The notes beneath the pieces are model-generated. The model was not told the DNA's origin, searched no databases, and saw only the letters and a list, made by a program, of their open reading frames with translations. Of a stretch of DNA of 64,000 nucleotides, positions 52,043 through 61,455 are shown in pieces. Within the stretch, counting starts at the first letter, position 1, and every line of letters begins with the position of its first letter. The stretch is from Paraburkholderia fynbosensis (GTDB lineage: Bacteria; Pseudomonadota; Gammaproteobacteria; Burkholderiales; Burkholderiaceae), in contig NZ_CADIKI010000005.1 of the NCBI RefSeq assembly GCF_902859935.1, positions 248,001 to 312,000 of the forward strand. The letters run 5' to 3'. The position numbers and the translations under genes are program-made.

Positions 52043-53386
52043 TCATTTGCCTGCCGGCGCAGTGTCAGCCGATTCGTGGTTGTTACGCGGCGCTACTCGC
52101 CATACAGCGTTACCGACGTCGTCAGCCACGAGCAAGGCCCCGTCCGCGTCCAGTGCGACGCCGACAGGTCGACCCAGGGCGTAGCCGTCTACCGTCAGAA
52201 AGCCAGTCAGAAAATCCTCAGGTAGGCCGACAGGTTTTCCATCGACAAATGGCACGAACACCACCTTGTAGCCCGTACGCGGTTTACGGTTCCATGACCC
52301 GTGCTGGCCAACAAACGCGCCGCCACGATAATGAGGCGGGAACAGCGTCCGGTCATAAAAGACCAGACCTAGCGAAGCCGTATGATTGCCGAGCGCATAG
52401 TCAGGCACGACGGCCTTTGCAACCATATCAGGGCGTTGCGGTTTGACGCGGGTGTCGATGTGCTGGCCATAATAGCTGTACGGAAAACCATAGAACGCCC
52501 CGTCTTTTACTGCTGTCATGTAGTCTGGCACCAGGTTATTGCCGAGATCGTCCCGCTCGTTGACTGCCGTCCACAATGCGCCGCTGTCCGGTTGCCACGA
52601 GAGCCCATTGGGGTTACGCAACCCTGTCGCGTAGGGCGCGAGGCGCCCGCTGTCCACGTCGAACTCGAGAATTCGCGCTCGGCCTTCTTCGGCGTCGACT
52701 CCGTTTTCCCCTGCGTTGCTGTTCGATCCCACCGTGATGTACAGACGCTTGCCGGAGCGATCGGCCAAAATATTTTTAGTCCAGTGATGATTGATCGGCC
52801 CGGCCGGCAAGTCGGCAACCTTGACGCCGGGGCTTGCAATCTGGGTGGTGCCCGTCACATAGTCGAAACGCAGCAGAGCGTCCGTATCGGCAACGTACAG
52901 TTGATTGCCAATGAGCGCCATCCCGAAGGGCGAGTGCAGGCCGCGCAGAAACACGGTGTGCATCCCTGCGACGCCGCTGCCGTCCACCTCGCGCAACAGC
53001 ACAATACGATCGGGGCTCGGCACACCGGCGCCTGCGCGCTTCATGACCTGCTTTCTGACCCAGCCGAAGAGGCCGCTGCCTTCATCGTGTTCTTTTGGCG
53101 CGTCGCTTTCCGCTACCAGTACGTCACCATTGGGCAGCGTGTAAAGCCAGCGCGGGTGCGCGAGGCCACCGGCAAACTCGGTGACGATAAAGCCGGCGGG
53201 AGCGGTGGGGATGAAACCGTCGGGACGCTGAACAGGCGCGATGTTGACCATCGGAACCCACGACGTTTTCGGAGCGGGCATGGCGGGCGACGCGCCGAAG
53301 CCCGCATCGCTTGAACTCGATGGTCCGATCGCGCAGGAGGCCAGCGGCAAAATCATTGAAATAGCCAGACGGTTTAGCAGGCGCAT
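52043..53386 (-). CDS. PQQ-dependent sugar (sorbosone-type) dehydrogenase, lipoprotein
   Basis: 447-residue beta-propeller enzyme. The N-terminus ends LPLASC, a lipobox, so it is probably anchored to a membrane facing the periplasm. Propeller blades contain [16 protein letters not shown] (His for PQQ/calcium site), LRNPNGLSW and [11 protein letters not shown], the pattern of the soluble aldose/sorbosone dehydrogenase family. PQQ synthesis genes are not in the window. Which sugar it oxidises cannot be told. Confidence 0.86.
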   Translation of the reverse strand: MRLLNRLAISMILPLASCAIGPSSSSDAGFGASPAMPAPKTSWVPMVNIAPVQRPDGFIPTAPAGFIVTEFAGGLAHPRWLYTLPNGDVLVAESDAPKEHDEGSGLFGWVRKQVMKRAGAGVPSPDRIVLLREVDGSGVAGMHTVFLRGLHSPFGMALIGNQLYVADTDALLRFDYVTGTTQIASPGVKVADLPAGPINHHWTKNILADRSGKRLYITVGSNSNAGENGVDAEEGRARILEFDVDSGRLAPYATGLRNPNGLSWQPDSGALWTAVNERDDLGNNLVPDYMTAVKDGAFYGFPYSYYGQHIDTRVKPQRPDMVAKAVVPDYALGNHTASLGLVFYDRTLFPPHYRGGAFVGQHGSWNRKPRTGYKVVFVPFVDGKPVGLPEDFLTGFLTVDGYALGRPVGVALDADGALLVADDVGNAVWRVAPRNNHESADTAPAGK

Positions 53387-53721
53387 GTGAGCTTCCAGCG
53401 AAGAGGGTTAATTGATGATGCACGGAAGGAATAGCAAGAAGCCGGCCCGTGACATTGCCTGCAAAGGCGCAAACCACTCCGTGATTCAAGCAAAAGACCT
53501 CGGCCTCCCGGCTTGCCGGTCTCGCTGACGCTATGTTGGCCTGTGCGGAATCAGCAGCGGAGTCGAGCATCCGGATCGCCCCCGCCGAACGTCAGGTTTC
53601 CTTAAGCTAAAGCCGCTAGTATCGGCCGGATTTGTGCAGTGCTTTTTTCGGGAATCAGTTCAAGATTCGCAGGCTGCGCGCCTCATCAATTCATCAAGTC
53701 GTGGCAACTTGAGGAGCAGGA
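53387..53721. other. Divergent intergenic region, no gene seen
   Basis: 335 bp between the sugar dehydrogenase and the divergent cytochrome b561 gene. It must hold both promoters, but I cannot assign boxes with confidence. Only GAGGAG ahead of 53722 stands out as a ribosome binding site. Confidence 0.35.
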
Positions 53722-54297
53722 ATGGCGAAGGTGTTCGAAATGAAGCGTCCGGCATATGACGCAGTCGCGCGCATGCTGCACTGGCTAACCGTCCTGTTGG
53801 TCGCCACGCAGTTTGTGATCGGCTGGACGATGCCGGATGTCCACAAAGACACCCAGCCCGTCAACCTGATCGCCTGGCATCTTGGCGTGGGCGCGACGCT
53901 CGTCGCCGTGATGGCAATTCGGGTGATCTGGCGATTGACGCATCGGCCCGCGCCGGACGAGCTGCCGCCGCTACTCGCGGTCGTCTCCCGCATAACGCAT
54001 GTTCTTCTCTACGCCGCCCTGGTGCTGGTGCCGCTGCTCGGCTGGATCAACGCGTCCTCACGCGGTTGGTCGGTCCGCTTGCTGGGCGTCGTGCCTTATC
54101 CGGCACTGAGCGAACCGGGCTCGGCCTTCGGCCATGAGATGGGGGATGTGCATGGCATCCTCGCATGGGTGCTCTTCGCATTGATTGGCCTGCATGTCGT
54201 CGCAGCGTTGTTCCACCGCTTTGTTCTGAAAGACCATGTGCTACAACGGATGCTGCCTCACACAGGGCCGTCGCGTGATCGGGGTCGAGACCGCTAG
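53722..54297 (+). CDS. Cytochrome b561
   Basis: 191-residue four-helix di-haem membrane protein. Haem-ligand His residues are in RMLHWLTVLLV (helix 1), NLIAWHLGVGATLV (helix 2), FGHEMGDVHGILAW (helix 3) and LIGLHVVAALFHRFVLKD (helix 4), the standard b561 set. GAGGAG precedes the ATG. It may pass electrons between quinol and a periplasmic acceptor; the divergent PQQ dehydrogenase is a possible partner, which is inference. Confidence 0.87.
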   Translation: MAKVFEMKRPAYDAVARMLHWLTVLLVATQFVIGWTMPDVHKDTQPVNLIAWHLGVGATLVAVMAIRVIWRLTHRPAPDELPPLLAVVSRITHVLLYAALVLVPLLGWINASSRGWSVRLLGVVPYPALSEPGSAFGHEMGDVHGILAWVLFALIGLHVVAALFHRFVLKDHVLQRMLPHTGPSRDRGRDR

Positions 54298-54400
54298 GGC
54301 CTGCCAACGCCCAAGGCTCACAAAGAGCCGCGTCGAATCAAGGCGATTGGCTCTGGCTACGCGCTGCGGTGCCGGGCTTCGATCGACTCGCCGATTCGGT

Positions 54401-55627
54401 CTAGTCGATGGCGCTGGTGTTTTTTACGTGTGCGTGACGCGATCCAACCTTGAAGCCGTGCGCTCGCGCGAGCCACGCGATGGCAAATCCGGTTGCAAGC
54501 AGAATCACCACAACCGGCGGAAAAGACTGTGCACCCCACGCATCCAGCAGCACGCCGCCCACGAGGCCGCCGCCGGCAATAGCACCGTTCCACGCCACCA
54601 CGTTCATCGACAACGCCACGTCGGCACCCTCACCTGCGGTATCGGCCAGCGCGGTTTGCAGGAGCGTCGCCGCGCCGCCGAATGTCAGCCCCCACACGGT
54701 CACGCCGGCATATACGGCGGCCGGGACCCGTGCCAGCCAGACGAACAGCAGGGACACGACGGCGAAGATCGCCAGACTGGCCAGCACGGCGGCGCGCAGG
54801 TGGTGATCGACAAGGCGGCCTGCGACGCCGATGGCGACCAGTGCGGCTACACCGAAGATCAGTAGCACCACGTCCACATGCGCGGCGAGTCCAGCCTGCG
54901 CGACGAATGGCGCGACGTAGGTGTAGAGGATGTTGTGCGCCAGCATCCAGGCGATCACGACGGCCAGCACGGGCCGCACACCTGGTGTCGTGAACACTCT
55001 GCGCAAGGGCTGTCGCTCGTGACTGGCCTGCCCCGGATAATCGGGTACCGTCGCAAGTACCCACACGATCAGCACCAGGGTCAGCGCCGACATGAGGGCG
55101 AATGCACTGCGCCAGCTTATGGCGGTACCTAACCATGTTCCCAGGGGAACGCCCAGCGATAACGCGATCGGCGAGCCGATCATCGCCACGGCCAACGCCT
55201 TGCCTTGCTGGTGCGCCGGCACCATGCGGCGCGCGTAGCCGGCCAGCAGGCTCCACGCCAGACCCGCCGACACGCCTGCGAAGAACCTAGCCGCAAGCGT
55301 CAACCAGTAGTTCGACGATAGTGCCGTGATCGAGTTGAATACCAGGAACCCGATGATCGTCAGCAGTAGCACGTTGCGCCGTCGCCAGCCTTGCGTGGCA
55401 ATGGTCAGCGGGATGGCTGCAAGCAGCGAACCCATGGCATAGGCCGTGACGGTCTGGCCCGCCAGCGAGGTCGACATGCCGAGGCCAGCCGCTATCTGCG
55501 GCAGCAGCCCCGCCGGCAGGGTTTCGGTGATGATGCAGATGAAGCCGGTCATGGCCAGCGCCAGGAGCGCAGTGATCGGCAAACGGTCGTCCTTGGTCGT
55601 GCTAGCCGTTGAAGTCAAAGTCGTCAC
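54401..55627 (-). CDS. MFS exporter, DHA1 (AraJ/PbuE-like) family
   Basis: 408-residue 12-span transporter. FICIITETLPAGLLPQIAAGLG in span 1 region and RFFAGVSAGLAWSLLAGYA near span 4 are typical of DHA1 exporters of sugars, purines or drugs. It is divergent from the TetR 2 gene with two copies of an 18-bp operator in the 272-bp gap, so repression relieved by a substrate is likely. Confidence 0.86.
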   Translation of the reverse strand: MTTLTSTASTTKDDRLPITALLALAMTGFICIITETLPAGLLPQIAAGLGMSTSLAGQTVTAYAMGSLLAAIPLTIATQGWRRRNVLLLTIIGFLVFNSITALSSNYWLTLAARFFAGVSAGLAWSLLAGYARRMVPAHQQGKALAVAMIGSPIALSLGVPLGTWLGTAISWRSAFALMSALTLVLIVWVLATVPDYPGQASHERQPLRRVFTTPGVRPVLAVVIAWMLAHNILYTYVAPFVAQAGLAAHVDVVLLIFGVAALVAIGVAGRLVDHHLRAAVLASLAIFAVVSLLFVWLARVPAAVYAGVTVWGLTFGGAATLLQTALADTAGEGADVALSMNVVAWNGAIAGGGLVGGVLLDAWGAQSFPPVVVILLATGFAIAWLARAHGFKVGSRHAHVKNTSAID

Positions 55628-55685
55628 AATGTTTTCTCAATGATGGGAGGGCTTCATCAGCCTGGCCCTGGATCCAGCGTTTTAT

Positions 55686-55703
55686 ATGTATCAATCGGTA
55701 CAT
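55686..55703. promoter_or_regulatory. TetR 2 operator, copy 1
   Basis: ATGTATCAATCGGTACAT, an imperfect dyad (ATGTA/TACAT arms), 59 bp from the MFS start. Confidence 0.7.
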
Positions 55704-55803
55704 ATGTGGGAGAAAAGTTCTATCTGCACGCGCGCTAGAGCTGATACGGGAAGTAGGAAACCAGCGTTGTCCGCTAAAACGAGCTTACGTCTTTCGCCTA
55801 CAT

Positions 55804-55821
55804 ATGTATTGATCGGTACAT
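55804..55821. promoter_or_regulatory. TetR 2 operator, copy 2
   Basis: ATGTATTGATCGGTACAT, identical to copy 1 in 16 of 18 bases and 118 bp from it, 79 bp before the TetR start. Confidence 0.7.
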
Positions 55822-55899
55822 TAATCGCCCGAAGGCAAGATTGTCAACGAGTTATGTATCGTTTAGTATTTAAGTTATCGAATTTTCCCGGAGTTCGAC

Positions 55900-56520
55900 A
55901 TGGCGACCATGGGACGCCCACGGACGTTCGACCGAGACAAGGCGGTCGAGCAAGCGCTGCACATCTTTTGGCAGAACGGCTACGAATCGACGTCGCTGAG
56001 CCAGTTGAAGGCTGGAATCAGCAACGGGATCTCCGCACCGAGCTTTTACGCGGCCTTCGGTTCCAAGGAGGCGTTGTTTCAGGAATGCACGACGCTCTAC
56101 CTGTCTACCTTTGCACAGGTGACGGAATCTCTATGGGACACCAATCTCGCTCCGCGTGATGCCATCGAAACGGCACTGCGCAGTTCGGCCAGGATGCAGT
56201 GCGAGCGCGGACACCCAAAAGGCTGCATGGTCGGCCTGGGCGCCATGAGCGCTCCAACCGAAGAAAACGCGGGCGTGACCGTGCCGTTGACACGCTCGCG
56301 GGCGCGGACGCGAGCAGGCATCACCGCATGTGTGCAACGGGGTGTCGACAGTGGAGAACTGCGCGCCGATATTGATGTTCGAGCACTGGCGACCGTTTTC
56401 GACGCGTTCCTGTTAGGCCTGTCCACCCTCGCGCGCGACGGTATTCGCCACGCCGTCATGGATGTCTCTATCACCCAGATCATGTTGGTGTGGGATGCGT
56501 CGAAAACCATAACGGGCTAG
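55900..56520 (+). CDS. TetR-family repressor 2
   Basis: 206-residue TetR protein: MGRPRTFDRDKAVEQALHIF, YESTSLSQL and SFYAAFGSKEALFQE make up the DNA-binding part, and GHPKGCMVGLGAM lies at the start of the ligand domain. GGAG lies seven bases before the ATG; the Met three codons on is the alternative start. Divergent to the DHA1 exporter with twin operators between them. Confidence 0.86.
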   Translation: MATMGRPRTFDRDKAVEQALHIFWQNGYESTSLSQLKAGISNGISAPSFYAAFGSKEALFQECTTLYLSTFAQVTESLWDTNLAPRDAIETALRSSARMQCERGHPKGCMVGLGAMSAPTEENAGVTVPLTRSRARTRAGITACVQRGVDSGELRADIDVRALATVFDAFLLGLSTLARDGIRHAVMDVSITQIMLVWDASKTITG

Positions 56521-56634
56521 CCGATAGATGACGTTAGCTGCTAGCCGACCGACCGCTTGCTGACACGATAGAGTCGAGATGTGACGCCGTGGCCGCCTCT
56601 TTCGGCTGGCGGTGGCCGAATAAAAATGCGAGGC

Positions 56635-56800
56635 TCCTGAGCCGAGACATTGGAGCAGCAAGATGCCGCCGTCGATCACCGCCTGCGCGCCCAACATGTA
56701 CCGCGAAATGTCAGTCGCCAGAAATAGCGCCGCTGTGGCGATATCGCTCGCTTCGCCCATCCGGCCCACCGGCATCTGCACCTCGAAGGCCAGGAGGCGT
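56635..56800 (-). pseudogene. Remnant of an SDR gene (C-terminal end)
   Basis: The minus strand reads QMPVGRMGEASDIATAALFL, then ATDISRYMLGAQAVIDGG, the end of a classical short-chain dehydrogenase. The Rossmann and catalytic parts are gone, the 5' side abuts the end of the TetR 3 gene, and the frame continues past the usual stop. Likely left over after a deletion. Confidence 0.65.
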
Positions 56801-56818
56801 CGTACCGACTTTTTTCTG

Positions 56819-57394
56819 CTATGCCGGCAAAAGACCAGCGATACGGTAGCTTTCAATTAACCCATCATAAACAGAGACATCCGCGCGACTCCTGGCGATG
56901 AGTTGAGCGCCAGCGACGGCCGCGAAGATGGCGCGAGCACGCCCCGCGCGCTCCTCGGCGCGGGCAAGGGCCGTGGCGGCTAGCACCTTGCTCAGCCATG
57001 CAACATTCACATCAGCAAAGGTTTGGACCTCTTTCGTCACCGCCGCCGGCAAGTCATCAGATTCGGCGGCCATGAAGCTGCAGAGGCATATGCGATTACC
57101 ACGCTCCAGTGCCTTGCGAAAGGTATCCGGATAGCGGCGCAGACAGTCGATCGGATTCGCGGATTCGGCCCAAAGTGCATCCAGCGTGGCTGCCGAGTCT
57201 TCCCAATAACGCCTCGCCACCGCTGCGCCGAGATCGGACTTGCTTGCGAAGTGATGATAGATGCTCGCGGCCTTGATGCCGACAGCATCAGCCAGATCAC
57301 GAAAATTCAGGCCGCTATAGCCGTGCGCTTGCGCAATCTCTGTAGCAGCCACCAGGATTCGTTCCCTGGAGCTCAAGCCCGAATCGTTCTTCAC
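56819..57394 (-). CDS. TetR-family repressor 3
   Basis: 191-residue TetR protein: SRERILVAATEIAQAHGYSG, LADAVGIKAASIYHHFASKS is the helix-turn-helix; the C-terminal domain has RICLCSFMAAES. GTG start with GGAGG nine bases upstream. Divergent to a glutathione S-transferase gene; an 18-bp dyad in the 136-bp gap is its probable operator. AcuR/NemR-like regulators of detoxification have this form. Confidence 0.85.
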   Translation of the reverse strand: MKNDSGLSSRERILVAATEIAQAHGYSGLNFRDLADAVGIKAASIYHHFASKSDLGAAVARRYWEDSAATLDALWAESANPIDCLRRYPDTFRKALERGNRICLCSFMAAESDDLPAAVTKEVQTFADVNVAWLSKVLAATALARAEERAGRARAIFAAVAGAQLIARSRADVSVYDGLIESYRIAGLLPA

Positions 57395-57455
57395 TACGAC
57401 CGCCTCCGCAAACTGGAATGACTGTTGACATAGCGAATTATACCCTCTATCGTAA

Positions 57456-57473
57456 ACCTAACAAACGTTAGGT
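57456..57473. promoter_or_regulatory. TetR 3 operator
   Basis: Perfect-arm dyad ACCTAAC-AAAC-GTTAGGT, 62 bp from the TetR start and 57 bp from the GST start. Confidence 0.7.
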
Positions 57474-57530
57474 AGGTAGATGGCTCCCCTACCCTCCGAA
57501 CCCGAGTAACAGCCACCTGGAGAGGTAAGC

Positions 57531-58214
57531 ATGACATCAGGCGTCATTCAATTCGATGTAACCAAACTCCCCATCATGACGATTTACGATTTCCCCAAGG
57601 GACCTTATCCGACACGCGTGCGTATCGCCTTGGCCGAAAAGAATCTGCAATCGCGCGTCGAGTTCGTGATGGTCGATCTTTACACGGGAGAGCACAAAAG
57701 GCCCGAGTTCATCTCAGGGAAAAACTACTCGGGTACGCTGCCGGTCCTCGAACTCCACGACGGAACCTGCATCGCCGAATGCACCGCCATCACCGAATAC
57801 CTTGATGCGCTCGATGGCGCACCCACGCTGACCGGTAAAACACCGCTCGACAAGGGCGTGATCCACATGATGAGCAAGCGCGCCGAGCTGGAATTGCTCG
57901 ACGCCATCAGTGTCTATTTCCACCACGCCACGCCTGGGCTCGGGCCCGAAGTCGAGCTTTATCAGAACCCCGAATGGGGGTTTCGTCAGCGCGACAAAGC
58001 CCTCAGGGGCATGCAGTACTTCAATGACGTTCTGAAAAAACAGCCGTTTGTCGCCGGGGATGCATTCTCGATGGCCGACATCACCGTCATCGGCGGCCTG
58101 GTCTTTGCGTCGATCGTGAAGCTGGCGGTGCCCGCAGAGTGCGAAGCCCTTCTCGCCTGGTACGCGAGAATGCGCGAACGCCCGAGCGTCAAGAGCCAGC
58201 CGGCGTTTGCCTGA
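57531..58214 (+). CDS. Glutathione S-transferase
   Basis: 227-residue GST. Thioredoxin-like N-terminal domain from MTIYDFPKGPYPTRVRIALA (residue 16 on) with NYSGTLPVLELHDGTCIAECTAI (in part) forming the glutathione site (cis-Pro and the ECT in place of the usual ES). C-terminal helical domain carries AGDAFSMADITVIGG, the N-capping box. AGAGG precedes the ATG. Divergent to TetR 3 and probably induced by the electrophile it conjugates. Confidence 0.87.
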   Translation: MTSGVIQFDVTKLPIMTIYDFPKGPYPTRVRIALAEKNLQSRVEFVMVDLYTGEHKRPEFISGKNYSGTLPVLELHDGTCIAECTAITEYLDALDGAPTLTGKTPLDKGVIHMMSKRAELELLDAISVYFHHATPGLGPEVELYQNPEWGFRQRDKALRGMQYFNDVLKKQPFVAGDAFSMADITVIGGLVFASIVKLAVPAECEALLAWYARMRERPSVKSQPAFA

Positions 58215-58420
58215 AATCGCAGCTGTTGTGGGCCTTCATTGATGCGCGACCACTCTTTGGTTGCAAAACTGGTGCGACCGGTACGCATGAGTCGGACGAC
58301 TGGTGAACTCACTCGCGACAGAATGGCTACGACGCCGAGGCTGATCCGGAAGTCAATCCTGTCAACGAGGATCCGTCGTTCCGGCGCAAGGCACCGCATT
58401 GCTCGACTTTATGTTGACGG

Positions 58421-58456
58421 ATTCCATATCTCTGACTAAAGTCAGAAATATGGAAT
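58421..58456. promoter_or_regulatory. 36-bp palindrome over the MarR-GNAT start codon
   Basis: Arms ATTCCATATCTCTGACT (58421-58437) and its complement at 58440-58456 differ at one base and are separated by two bases. The ATG at 58450 is in the right arm. TTGACG at 58414 and TAAAGT at 58437 (17 apart) are possible promoter boxes. Likely autoregulatory operator. Confidence 0.7.
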
Positions 58457-59331
58457 CCGACATTCTCCACATCCGTCGCTTTAACCGCATAGTCGCCGAA
58501 AGCATTGGCGCTATCGATGACCATTTCCTCGGAAGGGGACGCCCGATGGGTGAATCACGCCTGCTATGGGAGATTGGTGTCGAAGGTGCGGATATTCGCG
58601 CTCTGCGCGCGCGTCTAAATCTTGATTCAGGCTATGTCAGCCGGACGTTGGCATCTCTTGAACGGCAAAAACTTGTTGCTGTTCTCGCTCATTCGGACGA
58701 CCGGCGGGTACGCCGGGTTTGCCTCACTCAGAGAGGCCTCATGGAAAGGGCCGAACTCGAACGGCTCTCTGACGAGGTCGCTTTGCGCGCGCTCGAACCG
58801 CTCGGCGATGAACAGCGTCGAAGACTGGTCGCAGCCATGTCCGAGGTTGAGCGTTTGCTGCAGGCATCCCTTGTGAATTTCGCGCTAGAGGATCCCGACA
58901 CTGATGACGCGCGATGGTGCTTTGAACAGTATTTTGGCGAGCTTGATCAGCGCTTTGAAGGAGGATTCGACCCGTCCAGCAGCCTGTCGGCGGATGCGCA
59001 TGAACTGAAGGCACCGGCAGGCGCATTGATCGTCGCGAGACTCCATGGAAAGCCAATCGGCTGCGTCGCGCTGAAATTTCATAAGAAGTCGCCAGCCGAG
59101 CTCAAAAGAATGTGGGTGAGCCCTTCCGCCCGCGGTATGGGTGTAGGCCGCCGACTGATGGTCGAGGCGGAGAAACGCGCTCGGCAGGCCAAAGTGCGCG
59201 TTATTCGCCTGGAGACAAATCGAACTCTGGGTGAGGCGATTGCGCTCTACCGGCAATCTGGATACGTCGAAGTCGATGCGTTCAGCGCGGAACCGTATGC
59301 CCATCACTGGTTTGAAAAGCGACTGGTCTGA
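58450..59331 (+). CDS. MarR regulator fused to a GNAT acetyltransferase
   Basis: 293-residue two-domain protein. Residues 1-140 are a MarR winged helix (ESRLLWEI, LDSGYVSRTLASLERQKLV, SDDRRVRRVCLTQRG wing). Residues 155-293 are a GNAT domain with MWVSPSARGMGVGRRLMVEA (acetyl-CoA loop) and ETNRTLGEAIALYRQSGY. The start is the Met after the palindrome, because the -10-like box overlaps earlier ATGs. The fusion suggests that DNA binding responds to the substrate or product of acetylation. No partner gene is adjacent. Confidence 0.86.
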   Translation: MESDILHIRRFNRIVAESIGAIDDHFLGRGRPMGESRLLWEIGVEGADIRALRARLNLDSGYVSRTLASLERQKLVAVLAHSDDRRVRRVCLTQRGLMERAELERLSDEVALRALEPLGDEQRRRLVAAMSEVERLLQASLVNFALEDPDTDDARWCFEQYFGELDQRFEGGFDPSSSLSADAHELKAPAGALIVARLHGKPIGCVALKFHKKSPAELKRMWVSPSARGMGVGRRLMVEAEKRARQAKVRVIRLETNRTLGEAIALYRQSGYVEVDAFSAEPYAHHWFEKRLV

Positions 59332-59449
59332 ACGGCCGTCACTCTTTGCTCAGCGGACTTGCAACTGTCGCTGATGATCCTCTCCTATGATCCTGACGAT
59401 GAAGCGCACTCCCTCCTCCCTCGACACGCCGCATCAAGAGCCCACCCCA

Positions 59450-60331
59450 ATGGATGACGCGACCCACATCTTCGACAAGCTTCGCCCTCGACTGCAGGGC
59501 ATCGCGTACCGGATGCTCGCGTCGGTTGCGGAAGCCGAAGATGTCGTCCAGGACGCATGGCTGCGATGGCATGGCGCCGAGCGCGCCGCCATCGACAATC
59601 CGGAAGCATGGCTCGTATCGGTCACCACGCGTTTGTCGATCGACCGCTTGCGCGCCGCCAAGGTGCAGCGCGAGCACTACGCCGGTATCTGGCTTCCGGA
59701 GCCGCACATCATCGAGTCACCGGTCACGCCCGAGGAGATCAAGGAGCGCGCGGACGACGTATCGGTTGCGTTCCTGATGCTGCTCGAACGACTGACGCCC
59801 GAGGCGCGCGCAGCATTCCTGCTGCGAGAAGTTTTCGATGCCGACTACGACGAAGTGGCAAACGCCATCGGCAAAAGCGAAGCCGCTTGCCGTCAGTTGG
59901 TGAGCCGTGCAAAAACGCAGTTGCGCGATGAGCGGCCGCGTTTCGCGGTGTCGCGCGAAAGCCATCTGCGATTGCTGCAAGTGTTCGCACAGGCGTTGGA
60001 GCGCGGCGACTTCGCGGCCATCAACGGCATGCTCGCTGAAGACGCCGTGCTCGTCGGCGATGGCGGCGGCCGCGTGCCGAGCTTCCCGAAACCGATGGTC
60101 GGCGGCAGGCGCATCGCGCAACTGTTCTACGCCGCGAGCCGGCGCTTTGGCAACGACCTGCGCATCGAACTCGCGGTACTCAACGGACAGTGGGCACTGT
60201 TGCGCTTCATCGAAGGCACGTTGGAATCGGCACAGTCGTACGAGACCGATGGCGAGCGGATCGTGCGCATCCAGATACAGCGCAATCCTGCCAAGCTCGT
60301 GCGTCTCGCGGCCGCATTCGGAGCTTGCTGA
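59450..60331 (+). CDS. ECF41-type RNA polymerase sigma factor (SigJ-like)
   Basis: 293-residue sigma factor with regions 2 and 4 (FDKLRPRLQGIAYRMLASVA, EDVVQDAWLRW; EVFDADYDEVANAIGKSEAA) plus a C-terminal SnoaL-like domain of about 100 residues (GDFAAINGMLAEDAVLVGDGGG), the layout of group ECF41, where the tail replaces an anti-sigma factor. The Met at 59450 fits homologues; Mets at 59399 and 59387 are alternatives. An AhpD-like gene follows at 182 bp, the standard ECF41 partner. Confidence 0.87.
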   Translation: MDDATHIFDKLRPRLQGIAYRMLASVAEAEDVVQDAWLRWHGAERAAIDNPEAWLVSVTTRLSIDRLRAAKVQREHYAGIWLPEPHIIESPVTPEEIKERADDVSVAFLMLLERLTPEARAAFLLREVFDADYDEVANAIGKSEAACRQLVSRAKTQLRDERPRFAVSRESHLRLLQVFAQALERGDFAAINGMLAEDAVLVGDGGGRVPSFPKPMVGGRRIAQLFYAASRRFGNDLRIELAVLNGQWALLRFIEGTLESAQSYETDGERIVRIQIQRNPAKLVRLAAAFGAC

Positions 60332-60513
60332 AGATTTTCTCCCCGGCGGCAGGCGCTGGCGCGATTGGTGTCGAGCAGGCAACAGCGTGAGCATCCTGGC
60401 GTGTCTACCGGGCTCGGGCGGCGGAACCTACCATGGTTTCCGTACGGCACATCGCCGACACCGATGCCCCGGTCGCCGAAGGGCGCCGGCTTCATTCCCG
60501 CCAGGAGAAAATC

Positions 60514-60993
60514 ATGAGCCAACGCATCAACTACATTCAGCAATCGCCAGAACTGTTCAAGAAGTTTCTCGAGTTCAGCAACCTGCTGGGCGACAGCGCC
60601 ATCGAGGAATCGGTCCGCGATCTCGTCGCGGTCCGCGCTTCGCAGATGAACGGCTGCGGCTTCTGTGTCGACATGCACGTGAAGCAGGCGAAGATCCACG
60701 GCGAGCGCGAGTTGCGCCTGCATCATCTGGCCGCCTGGCGCGAATCGACGCTGTTTGCGCCGCGCGAACGGGCCGCGCTCGCGTGGACCGAAATCCTCAC
60801 GCGCCTGCCCGAACAAGGCGTTCCCGACGACATTTACGAGCGCGTCCGCACGCAGTTTTCGGAGAAGGAACTGTCGGATCTGACTTATGACGTGATGGCG
60901 ATCAACGGTTGGAACCGCGCGAACGTCGCCTTCAAGACCGTGCCGGGCTCGTCGGACAAAGCGTTCGGTCTCGACAAGGCCGGCCTTGCATGA
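60514..60993 (+). CDS. Carboxymuconolactone decarboxylase/AhpD-family peroxidase-like protein
   Basis: 159-residue AhpD-like protein with the redox motif MNGCGFCVDMH (Cys48-x2-Cys51, His55). AGGAG lies six bases before the ATG at 60514. These proteins remove peroxides with the CxxC. Carboxymuconolactone decarboxylase family genes are the typical targets of ECF41 sigma factors, matching its place behind sigJ; 40 bp later comes the cupin gene, probably in the same transcript. Confidence 0.88.
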   Translation: MSQRINYIQQSPELFKKFLEFSNLLGDSAIEESVRDLVAVRASQMNGCGFCVDMHVKQAKIHGERELRLHHLAAWRESTLFAPRERAALAWTEILTRLPEQGVPDDIYERVRTQFSEKELSDLTYDVMAINGWNRANVAFKTVPGSSDKAFGLDKAGLA

Positions 60994-61033
60994 GTGACGG
61001 CCGCGCCCGCGCGGCCTTTACAGGAGAAACGTC

Positions 61034-61441
61034 ATGTCGAGCTCGAAAAAACTCGCGTTGCTGATGCCGCTGCTGTGCTCGGCGTGGTTTGCGGAGCCGG
61101 CCAGCGCCGCGCCCGAAGCGATCGTCACACCTGTGATGGAGCAGCCGCTTGCGGACTATCCCGGCAAGGAAGCGCTGATGATCACGGTCGTCTACCCGCC
61201 CGGCGCCGCCGATCCCGTCCATCGGCACGATGCGCATGGCTTCATCTATGTGCTGGAAGGGTCGATCGTGATGGGTGTCAAGGGCGGCAAGGAAGTGACG
61301 CTGACGCCTGGGCAGAGCTTCTATGAAGGGCCGAACGACATTCACACGGTCGGCCGGAACGCCAGCGCCACGCAGCCGGCGAAGTTTCTCGTCCTGCTGC
61401 TGAAGAATAAAAACGCGCCGGTGCTGACGCCGGTGAAGTGA
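61034..61441 (+). CDS. Secreted cupin-domain protein
   Basis: 135-residue protein: signal peptide (residues 1-25, ending ASAAP) then a single cupin. Metal-site motif 1 is HRHDAHGFIYVLEGS (two His and the Glu present) and motif 2 is PGQSFYEGPNDIHTVGR with its His. Periplasmic, metal-binding; activity unknown. Belongs with the AhpD gene by spacing. Stop at 61441, followed by a large inverted repeat. Confidence 0.82.
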   Translation: MSSSKKLALLMPLLCSAWFAEPASAAPEAIVTPVMEQPLADYPGKEALMITVVYPPGAADPVHRHDAHGFIYVLEGSIVMGVKGGKEVTLTPGQSFYEGPNDIHTVGRNASATQPAKFLVLLLKNKNAPVLTPVK

Positions 61442-61455
61442 AGTGATCCACCCGC

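Noticed and set aside
58421..58430. ATTCCATAT before the MarR-GNAT gene as another site of the IclR regulon
   Set aside because: It shares a half-site but is part of a longer, different palindrome and lacks the TTGT-x-GAAT half.
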